A model generated the notes under the pieces. It saw only the letters and a program-made list of their open reading frames with translations, had not been told where the DNA came from and ran no database searches. This document shows, piece by piece, positions 20,585 through 28,859 of a stretch of DNA of 64,000 bases. The stretch's first letter is position 1, and each line of letters opens with the position of its first letter. Both the position numbers and the translations under genes were made by a program. The DNA is from Nocardioides sp. zg-1230 (lineage in GTDB: Bacteria; Actinomycetota; Actinomycetes; Propionibacteriales; Nocardioidaceae), in contig NZ_JABJQZ010000004.1 of assembly GCF_013155335.1 (NCBI RefSeq), positions 248,001 to 312,000 of the forward strand, in the 5' to 3' direction.

Positions 20585-20613
20585 GGTCAACCCCGGACCT
20601 TGCCGGTGGCTGT
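20585..20613 (+). promoter_or_regulatory. Second copy of the putative ECF promoter
   Basis: GGTCAACC (20585-20592), 15 nt, GGCTGT (20608-20613), 36 bp before the secreted-protein ATG. It is identical in both elements and spacing to the one upstream of the sigma gene at 19471. Confidence 0.6.
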
Positions 20614-20648
20614 AAGAGGGCATCACCTACTCACGGAGGGACCCCGCC

Positions 20649-21317
20649 ATGACGTCTCGCTCGTTCAGGACGCGAGCAGCTGTCCTCGTGCTCCTGCTCA
20701 CCGCCACCGCGTTGCCGGCCTCGGTCGCGCAGGCCGACCCACCTGAGGAGGTCGACCAGTCCTTGCTGGTGCCGACCACCCTCGACTCGTCCTTCGCGCC
20801 GTTCACGTGCCGCGTGCGCCGGACCGGGCCTGTCTGCACCGGCGAGCGACACCTCGACACGGGGTGGCAGCCGGTCGACTTCCCGTGCCACACCCAGCTG
20901 CACAACCGGTTCGTCTCGTACCGTCACCAGACGCGCTACTACGACCACGACTACCTCAACTACGACCGCCACTTCCGCAGTCGCGACATCGACTACTTCA
21001 GCGCCACGCCCGGCGGTCCGACGACGGCGACGATCATCACCAATGTCCGCTTCGACGAGCCGTTCGGCGTCCGGGGCGACGATTCGACCGTCACGATCAT
21101 CACCACCGGCACCATCTGGGACATCCGCCCCGCGGATGGCCCGTCGCTGGTGCGCGTGGTCGGGACCGTCGTCGAACCTCCGGGGGAGGTCGGCACCTTC
21201 AGCGGCCACGTCACGCGGGAGGGCGTCACGACCCACCACGAGGAGACGCCGCTGGACGAGGTGATGCCGGAGACGTACTTCTTCGAGACCGTCTGTCGAG
21301 CTGCCACGGGCGGGTGA
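20649..21317 (+). CDS. Secreted protein of unknown function, putative ECF target
   Basis: 222 residues with a clear signal peptide (TRAAVLVLLLTATALPAS...AQA) and GGAGGG 8 nt upstream of ATG 20649. The mature part has four cysteines (two early, FTCRVRRTGPVC; later FPCHT and ETVC) and a Tyr/His/Asp-rich segment (YRHQTRYYDHDYLNYDRHF), then beta-rich sequence. No enzyme signature is visible and I do not recognise a family. Its own ECF-type promoter copy links it to the sigma factor, suggesting an envelope-stress product. Confidence 0.8.
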   Translation: MTSRSFRTRAAVLVLLLTATALPASVAQADPPEEVDQSLLVPTTLDSSFAPFTCRVRRTGPVCTGERHLDTGWQPVDFPCHTQLHNRFVSYRHQTRYYDHDYLNYDRHFRSRDIDYFSATPGGPTTATIITNVRFDEPFGVRGDDSTVTIITTGTIWDIRPADGPSLVRVVGTVVEPPGEVGTFSGHVTREGVTTHHEETPLDEVMPETYFFETVCRAATGG

Positions 21318-21327
21318 GGCGACCCGA

Positions 21328-21357
21328 TTGGTGGGTGGGTCGTACCTCTGGCAGAAT
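21328..21357 (+). promoter_or_regulatory. rpsP promoter with CTCTGG motif
   Basis: TTGGTG (21328-21333), 18 nt, CAGAAT (21352-21357), with CCTCTGG directly before the -10. The same CTCTGG appears at the same place before rplS and next to the -10 of rpsB. Confidence 0.55.
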
Positions 21358-21487
21358 CTTCCCTCGTGTCCTGCGCGCCCGGACCCTCTCATCCGAGCGA
21401 CGCAGAGCCCTTCGAAGGACCAGCACCGGTGACCCCACCTGGGAACGGTCCCTCACCCACGACAATTCCTGAGGAGACACCACAAAC

Positions 21488-22009
21488 GTGGCCGTCAAGA
21501 TTCGTTTGAAGCGCCTGGGCAAGATCCGGGTGCCGCAGTACCGCATCGTCGTCGTCGACTCGCGCAAGAAGCGCGACGGTCGGGTGCTCGAGGAGATCGG
21601 CAAGTACCACCCCAAGGAGGAGCCCTCCCTCATCGAGGTGACCTCCGACCGCGCCCAGTACTGGCTCGGCGTGGGTGCGCAGCCCTCCGAGGCCGTCGAG
21701 GCGATCCTCAAGGTCACCGGTGACTGGCAGACGTTCAAGGGCCTGCCGGGCACCGAGGGCACCCTCAAGGTCAAGGAGCCCAAGCGCTCCAAGCTCGACA
21801 TCTTCAACGAGGCCCTCAAGGAGGTGTCCGCCGAGTCGAAGGGCTCCGCGACCACCTCGAAGAAGAAGGCCGACAAGAAGGCCGACGAGCCCGCCGCTGC
21901 CGAGGCTCCGGCCGAGGTTCCCGCGTCGGAGACGCCCGAGGGCGCCGCTGACGCCGCGGAGGCTACCGAGACCGTGACGGCCGAGGACGCCGGCAAGAGC
22001 GAGGCGTGA
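21488..22009 (+). CDS. rpsP: 30S ribosomal protein S16
   Basis: 173 residues. The first 85 or so are canonical S16 ([47 protein letters not shown]). The rest is an Ala/Glu/Lys-rich tail ([20 protein letters not shown]...) about as long as the core; E. coli S16 is 82 residues. GTG 21488 is the expected start, with GAGGAG upstream. It overlaps khpA by four bases and leads a ribosome-maturation cluster. The 5' leader is about 125 nt. Confidence 0.97.
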   Translation: MAVKIRLKRLGKIRVPQYRIVVVDSRKKRDGRVLEEIGKYHPKEEPSLIEVTSDRAQYWLGVGAQPSEAVEAILKVTGDWQTFKGLPGTEGTLKVKEPKRSKLDIFNEALKEVSAESKGSATTSKKKADKKADEPAAAEAPAEVPASETPEGAADAAEATETVTAEDAGKSEA

Positions 22010-22257
22010 GCGACGTGCTGGCCGAGGCTCTCGAGCACCTGGTGCGGGGCATCGTCGACCACCCCGACGACGTCACGGTCCGCGACAAGCAGCTGCGTCG
22101 AGGCTCGATCCTCGAGGTCCGGGTGCACCCCGACGACCTCGGCAAGGTGATCGGCCGCAACGGCCGCACCGCGACCGCCTTCCGCACCGTCGTCTCGGCC
22201 CTCGCCGGCCGCGGCGGCGCGCGGGTGGACTTCGTGGACACCGACCGCCGGCGGTAG
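22006..22257 (+). CDS. khpA: KH-domain RNA-binding protein KhpA
   Basis: 83 residues, the family length. The KH GxxG loop is [13 protein letters not shown], with [12 protein letters not shown] before it. It binds structured RNA, usually with KhpB, and is linked to cell division and sRNA biology in Gram-positives. GTG 22006 overlaps the rpsP stop (GTGA). The tail codons (VDTDRRR) recur after the stop codon at 22299-22322 with synonymous changes. Confidence 0.93.
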   Translation: MSDVLAEALEHLVRGIVDHPDDVTVRDKQLRRGSILEVRVHPDDLGKVIGRNGRTATAFRTVVSALAGRGGARVDFVDTDRRR

Positions 22258-22313
22258 CGCTAGGCACCTGCCGGTGTCCGCGAAGCATCCGACGTAGCGT
22301 GGACACCGACCGC
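22234..22313 (+). repeat. Duplicated khpA tail and three-part alternating dyad
   Basis: GTGGACACCGACCGC occurs at 22234-22248 (end of khpA) and 22299-22313 (non-coding). Between them CGGTGTCC (22272-22279) can pair with GGACACCG in either copy (22236-22243 or 22301-22308), giving two mutually exclusive hairpins ahead of a terminator. Confidence 0.5.
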
Positions 22314-22339
22314 AGGCGCTGACCACAGCATCATCAGGC

Positions 22340-22368
22340 GGGCGTCACCCCTATCCGGGGTGGCGCCC
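22340..22368 (+). terminator. Terminator between khpA and rimM
   Basis: Stem GGGCGTCACCCC / GGGGTGGCGCCC with one mismatch and a 5-nt loop. It ends the rpsP-khpA transcript ahead of the separate rimM promoter. No U tract. Confidence 0.65.
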
Positions 22369-22431
22369 GTCGTGCATGTCCGGCCCTGAGTCGCTGGGAG
22401 ACTCACCGCCGAGTCCCTCTACGCTTGCCCG

Positions 22432-23001
22432 GTGAGCGAGGACATCGAGGTCGTGGTCGGCCGCATCGGCAAGCCCCACGGCATCCGCGGCGAGGTCACC
22501 CTCGACGTACGCACCGACGAGCCCGAGCGGCGCTTCGCCCCTGGTACGACGCTGCGCGCCGAGGCACCCGCGGGGGCCGACCGGCGTCCGTCGAGCCTCA
22601 CCGTCGCGCGCGCCCGGTGGCACCAGAGCACGCTCTTGGTGACCTTCGAGGAGCTGGCCGACCGCAACGCCGCGGAAGCCGCGCGCGGCACCGTCCTGTA
22701 CGCCACCATCGGCCTGGACGAGACCCCTGACGACCCCGAGGAGTTCTACGACCACCAGCTCGTCGGGCTCGACGTCGTCGACGTCGACGGCACGCCGCTG
22801 GGCACCGTGACGGCGCTGGTCCACGGTTCGGCGCAGGACCTGCTGACCGTCCGCACGGCCGACGGCCGTGACGCGCTCGTGCCGTTCGTGACCGCGCTCG
22901 TGCCCGAGGTCGACCTCGAGGCCGGTCGGGTCGTGGTGGCCGACCGGCCGGGCCTGGTCTCGCCCTTCCCCGACGACGCGGCGGACGAGGCCGGGTCGTG
23001 A
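22432..23001 (+). CDS. rimM: 16S rRNA processing protein RimM
   Basis: 189 residues. N-terminal beta-barrel ([20 protein letters not shown]) and C-terminal PRC barrel ([34 protein letters not shown]). It assists 30S head assembly by contacting S19 and 16S rRNA. TACGCT sits exactly 6 nt before GTG 22432 and there is no Shine-Dalgarno, indicating leaderless translation. The stop overlaps the trmD start (GTGA). Confidence 0.95.
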   Translation: MSEDIEVVVGRIGKPHGIRGEVTLDVRTDEPERRFAPGTTLRAEAPAGADRRPSSLTVARARWHQSTLLVTFEELADRNAAEAARGTVLYATIGLDETPDDPEEFYDHQLVGLDVVDVDGTPLGTVTALVHGSAQDLLTVRTADGRDALVPFVTALVPEVDLEAGRVVVADRPGLVSPFPDDAADEAGS

Positions 23002-24176
23002 GGATCGACGTCGTCACCATCTTCCCCGACTACCTCGCCCCGCTGCAGCTGAGCCTGCCGGGCAAGGCGCGCGACAAGGGGTTGCTCGACATCGAGGTGC
23101 ACGACCTGCGGCAGTGGACGAGCGACCGCCACCGCACCGTCGACGACACGCCCTACGGCGGCGGCGCCGGCATGGTCATGAAGCCCGAGCCGTGGGGACA
23201 GGCCCTCGACGCCGTGGCGCAGGGAGCGACCATCGTCTTCACCACTCCGAGCGGTGAGCCCTTCACGCAGGCGCTGGCCCACGAGCTGAGCGGCGTCGAC
23301 CACCTCGTCTTCGCCTGCGGGCGCTACGAGGGCATCGACCAGCGGGTCATCGAGCACGCCGCCACGATCGGCACGGTGCGGGAGGTCTCGCTCGGCGACT
23401 ACGTCCTCAACGGCGGCGAGGTCGCGGCGCTCGCCATCACCGAGGCGGTCGTGCGGCTGCTGCCGGGCTTCATGGGCAACGCCGAGTCCCTGGTCGAGGA
23501 GTCGCACGCCGACGGCCTGCTGGAGTACCCCGTCTACACCAAGCCGGCCTCCTGGAACGGGCGCGACGTCCCCGACGTGCTGCTGTCCGGCGATCACGCG
23601 CGGATCGCCGCCTGGCGCCGCGAGCAGGCCGAGCGTCGCACGGCCGAGCGCCGTCCCGACCTGCTGCCGGCGACCGGACTCGTGGCTGCCCTCGACGACC
23701 TCGACGTGCGCCCGGCCGTCCCTGCCGACGCGGGCGAGCTCTACACGCTGCAGCGCGCCTGCTGGCTGCAGGAGCTCGAGGCCAACCCGGGCGTGGAGAT
23801 CCCGGCGCTGCGCGAGTCGCTGGACGACGTACGCCGCGGGCTGGGGGAGTGGACCGTCATGGTCGCTCGCGAGCCGAGCTCGGGACGCCTCGTCGGAGCC
23901 GTCCGGGGTCGCGTCGACTCGCACGGCGAGTGGGACATCGGCCGGGTCATGGTCGCCCCCGACCTGCAGGGACGGGGTCTGGGACGCGCGCTGCTCGAGC
24001 TCGTCGAGGCACTCGCCCCGGCCGGCGTGACGACGTACGTCCTCTTCACGGGGGCGGGCTCGACCGACAACCTGCGCATGTACAAGAAGGCGGGGTTCCG
24101 CCTGCGCGCCGACCGGAAGGCCCCGCCGGGTGCCGTCGTGCTCACCAAGGATGTCCGGAAGCGGATTTCACGCTGA
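22998..24176 (+). CDS. trmD: tRNA (guanine37-N1)-methyltransferase TrmD fused to a GNAT domain
   Basis: 392 residues against about 240 for ordinary TrmD. Residues 1-235 are a full Trm[38 protein letters not shown], and the knot-forming [15 protein letters not shown]. From about 237 a complete GNAT domain follows ([60 protein letters not shown]), with no frameshift between. TrmD makes m1G37 to stop +1 frameshifting; the fused acetyltransferase has no known substrate here. GTG 22998 overlaps rimM. Confidence 0.94.
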   Translation: MRIDVVTIFPDYLAPLQLSLPGKARDKGLLDIEVHDLRQWTSDRHRTVDDTPYGGGAGMVMKPEPWGQALDAVAQGATIVFTTPSGEPFTQALAHELSGVDHLVFACGRYEGIDQRVIEHAATIGTVREVSLGDYVLNGGEVAALAITEAVVRLLPGFMGNAESLVEESHADGLLEYPVYTKPASWNGRDVPDVLLSGDHARIAAWRREQAERRTAERRPDLLPATGLVAALDDLDVRPAVPADAGELYTLQRACWLQELEANPGVEIPALRESLDDVRRGLGEWTVMVAREPSSGRLVGAVRGRVDSHGEWDIGRVMVAPDLQGRGLGRALLELVEALAPAGVTTYVLFTGAGSTDNLRMYKKAGFRLRADRKAPPGAVVLTKDVRKRISR

Positions 24177-24196
24177 CCGCTGGGCTCTGGCAGACT
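24167..24196 (+). promoter_or_regulatory. rplS promoter with CTCTGG motif
   Basis: TTCACG (24167-24172), 18 nt, CAGACT (24191-24196), with CTCTGG at 24185-24190 directly before the -10. The -35 overlaps the trmD stop codon region. Geometry is identical to the rpsP promoter. Confidence 0.55.
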
Positions 24197-24375
24197 TCAC
24201 CCTTGGTCCGCTCGAGGCCAGGGTCGCCCGGATGCATCAGTCGATGCACCGCGCCGGGGTCCCGCCGTACCGCACCTGCCACAGGGGGCGCGCCGGCCGG
24301 TCGCACCGAGCACCAGCCAAGTCCATCACCACCACGAACCGCGGCTGACCTGTGGCACTCGCGAGGAGCAACGTC

Positions 24376-24726
24376 ATGACCAACGTCATCGCCGACCTCG
24401 GCACCGCCATCAAGCGTGACGACGTCCCGGACTTCCGCGCCGGCGACACCGTCAAGGTCCACGTCAAGGTCATCGAGGGCAGCCGCTCGCGTGTCCAGGT
24501 CTTCCAGGGCGTCGTGATCCGCGTGCACGGCTCGGGCATCGGCCGCACCTTCACCGTCCGCAAGGTCTCCTTCGGCGTCGGCGTCGAGCGCACCTTCCCG
24601 GTCAACTCCCCGATCTTCGAGAAGATCGAGGTCGTGACCCGCGGCGACGTGCGCCGCGCCAAGCTCTACTACCTGCGCAACCTGCGCGGCAAGGCTGCGA
24701 AGATCAAGGAGCGCCGCGAGGCGTGA
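24376..24726 (+). CDS. rplS: 50S ribosomal protein L19
   Basis: 116 residues, the standard L19 length: [80 protein letters not shown]. It lies at the 30S-50S interface. ATG 24376 is preferred over the in-frame ATG at 24352 because GAGGAG precedes it by 7 nt and the family starts here. It has its own promoter about 180 nt upstream, so it is only partly coupled to trmD. Confidence 0.96.
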   Translation: MTNVIADLGTAIKRDDVPDFRAGDTVKVHVKVIEGSRSRVQVFQGVVIRVHGSGIGRTFTVRKVSFGVGVERTFPVNSPIFEKIEVVTRGDVRRAKLYYLRNLRGKAAKIKERREA

Positions 24727-24783
24727 TCCGTCGCACCGCGCCGCGAGGCGTCGGTTCGACCAGGGACTCGTTAGTCTCTGCGA

Positions 24784-25641
24784 GTGACTTCCGATGGCCG
24801 CGGTTCCTCGTCCCTCTCAGCGGGCGAGGAACCGCGGTCGTCGCGTGTGAAGGAGCAGTCTGAGGATGGCGCGATGAGTGGTCGCACCCAGCGGGTGTCG
24901 GAGCAGAAGGCCGGTCGCGGCAAGCGCAAGCAGCTGCCGCTGTGGCAGGAGACGATCCTGCTGCTCGGCGTCGCGCTGGTGCTCGCGATCGTCATCAAGA
25001 CCTTCTTCGTCCAGGCCTTCTACATCCCGTCGGAGTCGATGGAGCCGGGCCTCATCCTCAACGACCGGATCCTGATCCAGAAGGTCTCCTACTGGGGCGA
25101 CGGCGAGCCCGAGCGCGGCGACGTCGTGGTCTTCAAGGACCCGGGCGGCTGGCTGCCGCCGGTCGACTCGGCCGGCCCCACCAACCCGGTCGCCAAGGTG
25201 ATGGCCAAGGTCGGGCTCTACCCGACCGGTGGGCACCTCGTGAAGCGCGTCGTCGGCGTCGCCGGCGACACCATCGAGTGCTGCGACGACCAGGGGCGCC
25301 TCATCGTCAACGGGCAGCCGCTCGACGAGTCCGACTACGTCAAGCGTGGTGGCGCGAGCTGCAACGGGCCGATGCCGACCAACGGTGCGTGCGACGAGAA
25401 GTGGACCGTGGGCCCCATCCCCGACGGACACATCTTCGTCATGGGTGACAACCGCTCCCGCTCCGCCGACAGCTCGCAGAAGATGTGCCAGTCCGACGAG
25501 ACAGAGTGCGTCCCGGGGGACGAGTTCGTCCCCGTCGACCTGGTCGTCGGCAAGGTCTTCGTGCTGCTGTGGCCCGCTGACCGCTTCCGCTGGAACTCCC
25601 GTCCGACCACGTTCGAGGACGTGCCGGACCCGACCCCGTGA
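24784..25641 (+). CDS. lepB: Signal peptidase I
   Basis: 285 residues, type I signal peptidase. Cytoplasmic N-terminus, one transmembrane segment (TILLLGVALVLAIVIKTFF), then box B YIPSESMEPGL with catalytic Ser85, box D HLVKRVVGVAGDTI with Lys154, and box E MGDNRSRSADS. It removes signal peptides of exported proteins outside the membrane. TAGTCT lies 6 nt before GTG 24784, supporting a leaderless start there; ATG 24874 is the main alternative. An extra cysteine pair (ECCDDQG) and C...C spacing lie in the insertion before box E. Confidence 0.94.
   Translation: MTSDGRGSSSLSAGEEPRSSRVKEQSEDGAMSGRTQRVSEQKAGRGKRKQLPLWQETILLLGVALVLAIVIKTFFVQAFYIPSESMEPGLILNDRILIQKVSYWGDGEPERGDVVVFKDPGGWLPPVDSAGPTNPVAKVMAKVGLYPTGGHLVKRVVGVAGDTIECCDDQGRLIVNGQPLDESDYVKRGGASCNGPMPTNGACDEKWTVGPIPDGHIFVMGDNRSRSADSSQKMCQSDETECVPGDEFVPVDLVVGKVFVLLWPADRFRWNSRPTTFEDVPDPTP
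24798..24837. other. Perfect 13-bp inverted repeat at the 5' end of lepB
   Basis: CCGCGGTTCCTCG (24798-24810) and CGAGGAACCGCGG (24825-24837) with a 14-nt loop, starting 14 nt into the assigned lepB frame. It is either an rplS terminator (implying a later lepB start) or a structured 5' end of the lepB mRNA. Confidence 0.6.
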
Positions 25642-26384
25642 CGCTCTCGCCACAGCTGCCGCCCGAGCCGCTGCCGGGCGGGATGACCGTACGCCGCGAC
25701 GCCGGGATCTACGGCTACGAGCGTGCGCTGCGCCGGGCCGGGCTGGACCCGATCGCGGGCGTCGACGAGGCGGGGCGGGGTGCGTGCGCCGGGCCGCTCG
25801 TCGCCGGCGCCGTCATCCTCCCGCCGGGCAAGGCGGGCATCGTGCCGGGGCTGGCCGACAGCAAGCTCCTCACCGAGGCCGCACGCGAGCGCGTCTACGC
25901 CCAGGTGGTCCGCCGGGCGCTGGCGTGGTCGGTCGTGGTGATCGACAACGAGGAGTGCGACCGGCTCGGCATGCACGTCGCCAACGTCGAGGCGCTGCGT
26001 CGCGCGGTGGCCCGCCTCGGAACGCGGCCGTCGTACGTCCTCACCGACGGGTTCCCCGTCGACGGCCTCGGCGTCCCGGGCCTGGCGGTCTGGAAGGGCG
26101 ACCGCGTCGCGGCCTGCATCGCAGCAGCCTCGGTCGTCGCGAAGGTGACGCGCGACCGGCTGATGGTCGGCCTGCACGACGAGTGGCCCGACTACGACTT
26201 CCGCACCCACAAGGGCTACATCACCGCCGACCACGAGGCAGCGCTCGCCCGGCTCGGCCCGTGCCCGGCCCACCGGATGCGGTTCGTCAACGTGCGGCGT
26301 GCGGCGGGTCTGGAGCCGGTCGGCGAGGACCAGGTGGCTAGTGTCGGCCTCGAGCCGGGCAGCACGACCGAGGAGGACCGATGA
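25638..26384 (+). CDS. rnhB: Ribonuclease HII
   Basis: 248 residues. Active-site block AGVDEAGRGACAGPLVAGAV with Asp43-Glu44, then LADSKLLTEAARE, YVLTDGF and AASVVAKVTRDRLM, giving the four acidic metal ligands of RNase HII. It removes ribonucleotides and RNA primers from DNA hybrids. GTG 25638 overlaps the lepB stop, and the end overlaps the DUF2469 gene (ATGA), so lepB-rnhB-DUF2469 are co-translated, as in mycobacteria. Confidence 0.95.
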   Translation: MTLSPQLPPEPLPGGMTVRRDAGIYGYERALRRAGLDPIAGVDEAGRGACAGPLVAGAVILPPGKAGIVPGLADSKLLTEAARERVYAQVVRRALAWSVVVIDNEECDRLGMHVANVEALRRAVARLGTRPSYVLTDGFPVDGLGVPGLAVWKGDRVAACIAAASVVAKVTRDRLMVGLHDEWPDYDFRTHKGYITADHEAALARLGPCPAHRMRFVNVRRAAGLEPVGEDQVASVGLEPGSTTEEDR

Positions 26385-26689
26385 GCGCCGAGGATCTCGA
26401 GAAGTACGAGACCGAGATGGAGCTCACCCTCTATCGCGAGTACCGCGACGTCGTGGGCATCTTCAAGTACGTCGTGGAGACCGACCGTCGCTTCTACCTG
26501 TGCAACCAGGTCGACGTGAAGGCCCGTTCGGAGAGCGGCGACGTCTTCTTCGAGGTCTCGATGACCGACGCCTGGGTCTGGGACATGTACCGCCCGGCCC
26601 GCTTCGCGAAGAACGTGAAGGTGCTGACGTTCAAGGACGTCAACGTCGAGGAGCTCGCGCCGCAGGACATCGACCCGCCCAAGGACTGA
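26381..26689 (+). CDS. DUF2469 family protein
   Basis: 102 residues, highly conserved in actinobacteria (MSAEDLEKYETEMELTLYRE, YLCNQVDVKARSES, WVWDMYRPARFAKNVKVLTF). Homologous to Rv2901c, always next to rnhB. No membrane segment or cysteine motif; acidic and cytoplasmic. Function is not known. Its invariant position with rnhB, lepB and yraN suggests a role in nucleic-acid or export housekeeping, but that is only context. Confidence 0.9.
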   Translation: MSAEDLEKYETEMELTLYREYRDVVGIFKYVVETDRRFYLCNQVDVKARSESGDVFFEVSMTDAWVWDMYRPARFAKNVKVLTFKDVNVEELAPQDIDPPKD

Positions 26690-26856
26690 CCGGCGCCCGG
26701 TCGCTCTGGCGGTGTTGCCGCAGATCTGGCCACCGATCGTCCACAGCCCCGCCGATCCGGGCGTCCTCCACAGGTGCGGCGCGGTCCCCGCCAGCTCCGT
26801 CGGTGCCGCGCGGTGTGCTGGTGCCTTCCCGCACCTGTCCACGGAAGGCGCCCACC

Positions 26857-27258
26857 ATGGCCCGACGAGCTGCCGCTTCCCCGTTCGCCCCCGACCCCGC
26901 AGCCGAGCACCGTCGCCGGCTGGGGGAGCGCGGCGAGTCGATCGCGGCCCGCCACCTCTGCCGGCTCGGGCTGGTCCTGCTCGACCGCAACTGGCGTTGC
27001 GACGCCGGTGAGATCGACCTGGTGCTGCGTGACGGCAACACCCTCGTGATCTGCGAGGTGAAGACCCGCACGTCGACCGACTTCGGTGATCCGCTCGAGG
27101 CGGTCGACCGGCGCAAGGCCGACCGGCTGCGGCGCCTCGGGGCGCGCTGGCTGCTCGTGCACGACTGCCATCCCGACGACATCCGCATCGACCTGGTGGG
27201 CGTCCTGGCGCCGCGCGGCCGACCGGTCGAGGTCGAGCACGTCGAGGGGGTCGGCTGA
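26857..27258 (+). CDS. YraN family (UPF0102) nuclease-fold protein
   Basis: 133 residues. PD-(D/E)xK-like signature GEIDLVLRDGNTLVICEVKTR, preceded by LGERGESIAARHLCRLG, as in YraN/UPF0102. Probably a Holliday-junction or DNA-end-related nuclease; activity is unproven for most members. ATG 26857 has GGAAGG 9 nt upstream. Its stop shares a base with the next start (TGATG), making yraN-comM-dprA one translationally coupled unit. Confidence 0.9.
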   Translation: MARRAAASPFAPDPAAEHRRRLGERGESIAARHLCRLGLVLLDRNWRCDAGEIDLVLRDGNTLVICEVKTRTSTDFGDPLEAVDRRKADRLRRLGARWLLVHDCHPDDIRIDLVGVLAPRGRPVEVEHVEGVG

Positions 27259-28859
27259 TGGCCTTCGCGACCGCTCGCTCGCTGGCGCTCAAGGGAGCTG
27301 ACGGCCACGTCATCGACGTCCAGGTCGACGTCTCCCCGGGCCTGGTCAACACCACGATCGTCGGCCGGGTGGACAAGACCTTGTCCGAGGCCCGCGACCG
27401 GGTGCGGATGGCGATCAACAACGACTGCGGACGCTGGCCGGCGACCAAGCGGGTCACGATCCTGCTGGCGCCCGCCGACCTCCCCAAGAGCGGCACACAC
27501 TACGACCTCGCGATCGCGATGGCGGTCATGGCCGCCGACAAGAAGCACGAGGACCTGACGCCCGACCTGCTCGAAGGCTGGGCGTTCATCGGAGAGCTGT
27601 CCGTCGCCGGTGCCCTGCGCCCGGTGCCAGGGGTCCTGCCCATGGTGATTGCCGCAGCCGCCCACGGCATCACCCGCGTCTTCGTCCCCGAGCCGCAGGC
27701 CGGTGAAGCCGGGCTCGTGCCGGGGATGACGGTGTTCGGCGTCCGGTCGCTGGCGCAGGTGTCCGCGGTGCTCCGCGGGACGGAGGTGCCCGAGGCCGAC
27801 CCCGTCGTGGGGCCGTCGTCCAGCCCCCTGGCGACGTGGCGCGGCGAGGACCGCCTGACCGACCTCGACCTCCGTGACCTCGACGGGCTCGAGGACGTCC
27901 GCTACGCCGTCGAGGTCGCCGCGGCGGGCGGTCATCCCACGATGCTGATCGGCCCCCGCGGCACCGGGAAGACGTCGATCGCCGAGCGCATCCCCACGAT
28001 CCTGCCCGACCTGACGACCGAGCAGGCCCTGGAGGTGACGGCGCTCCACTCGGTCGCCGGCGTCCTTCCGGAGGGGACCGGTCTCGTGCGCCGTCCGCCG
28101 TGGTTCGCCCCGCACCACTCGGCCACTGCCGCGAGCGTCCTGGGAGGCGGCACCGGCCGGGTGCGGCCGGGGCAGGTCAGCCTCGCGCACCACGGCGTGC
28201 TCTTCCTCGACGAGTTCCCGCACTTCCGTGCCGATGTCGTCGAGGCCATGCGGCAGCCGCTCGAGTCCGGGGAGGTGACCATCGCCCGCGGCGAGGAGTC
28301 GGCCACCTATCCGGCCCGCTCGCTGGTGGTGCTCGCGGCCAACCCGTGTCCGTGCGGCAACTTCCACGGACTCTCCGGCGGCAGCTGCGAGTGCAGCGAC
28401 GTGCAGCGTTCCCACTACCGTCGCAAGCTCACGGGTCCGATCCTCGACCGGGTCGACATCTGGATGGAGGTGCGCCCCCAGGGCAGGCGGACGGGGTCGT
28501 CGTTCCGCCCGGAGCCGGAGTCGTCCGCCGACGTGCGGGCGCGGGTCGTCGAGGCCAGGGCGCGCCAGTCGCGCCGCTACCGCGACTGCTCCTGGCTCCT
28601 CAATGCGTCCTGTCCGGGCCCGGTCCTGGTCGAGCGGTGGCCCCTGGAGCCCGCGGGCCAGCGAGTCGTCGACAAGGAGCTGGCCGACGGCAGGCTGACC
28701 CGACGTGGGTTGACCCGCGTGCAGCGCCTGGCGTGGACGGTGGCTGACTGTGCGGGGGTGGCGAGGCCGGGCGAGCGCGAGGCCGAGATCGCCCTGGCGC
28801 TGCGGTCCGACGACTCCGCCCGCTCGCTGCCGGCGAGCGTCGTCCGGGTGGCGTCGTGA
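27258..28859 (+). CDS. YifB/ComM family Mg-chelatase-like AAA+ ATPase
   Basis: 533 residues. N-terminal Lon-substrate-like domain (VDVSPGLVNTTIVGRVDKTL), Walker A IGPRGTGKTSIAE at about 230-242, Walker B VLFLDEFPHF, a Cys-rich loop (NPCPCGNFHG...CECSD) and a C-terminal Mg-chelatase helical domain. ComM is a branch-migration helicase that extends incoming DNA in natural transformation. Lies between yraN and dprA, the standard actinobacterial order; both junctions overlap. Confidence 0.93.
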   Translation: MAFATARSLALKGADGHVIDVQVDVSPGLVNTTIVGRVDKTLSEARDRVRMAINNDCGRWPATKRVTILLAPADLPKSGTHYDLAIAMAVMAADKKHEDLTPDLLEGWAFIGELSVAGALRPVPGVLPMVIAAAAHGITRVFVPEPQAGEAGLVPGMTVFGVRSLAQVSAVLRGTEVPEADPVVGPSSSPLATWRGEDRLTDLDLRDLDGLEDVRYAVEVAAAGGHPTMLIGPRGTGKTSIAERIPTILPDLTTEQALEVTALHSVAGVLPEGTGLVRRPPWFAPHHSATAASVLGGGTGRVRPGQVSLAHHGVLFLDEFPHFRADVVEAMRQPLESGEVTIARGEESATYPARSLVVLAANPCPCGNFHGLSGGSCECSDVQRSHYRRKLTGPILDRVDIWMEVRPQGRRTGSSFRPEPESSADVRARVVEARARQSRRYRDCSWLLNASCPGPVLVERWPLEPAGQRVVDKELADGRLTRRGLTRVQRLAWTVADCAGVARPGEREAEIALALRSDDSARSLPASVVRVAS

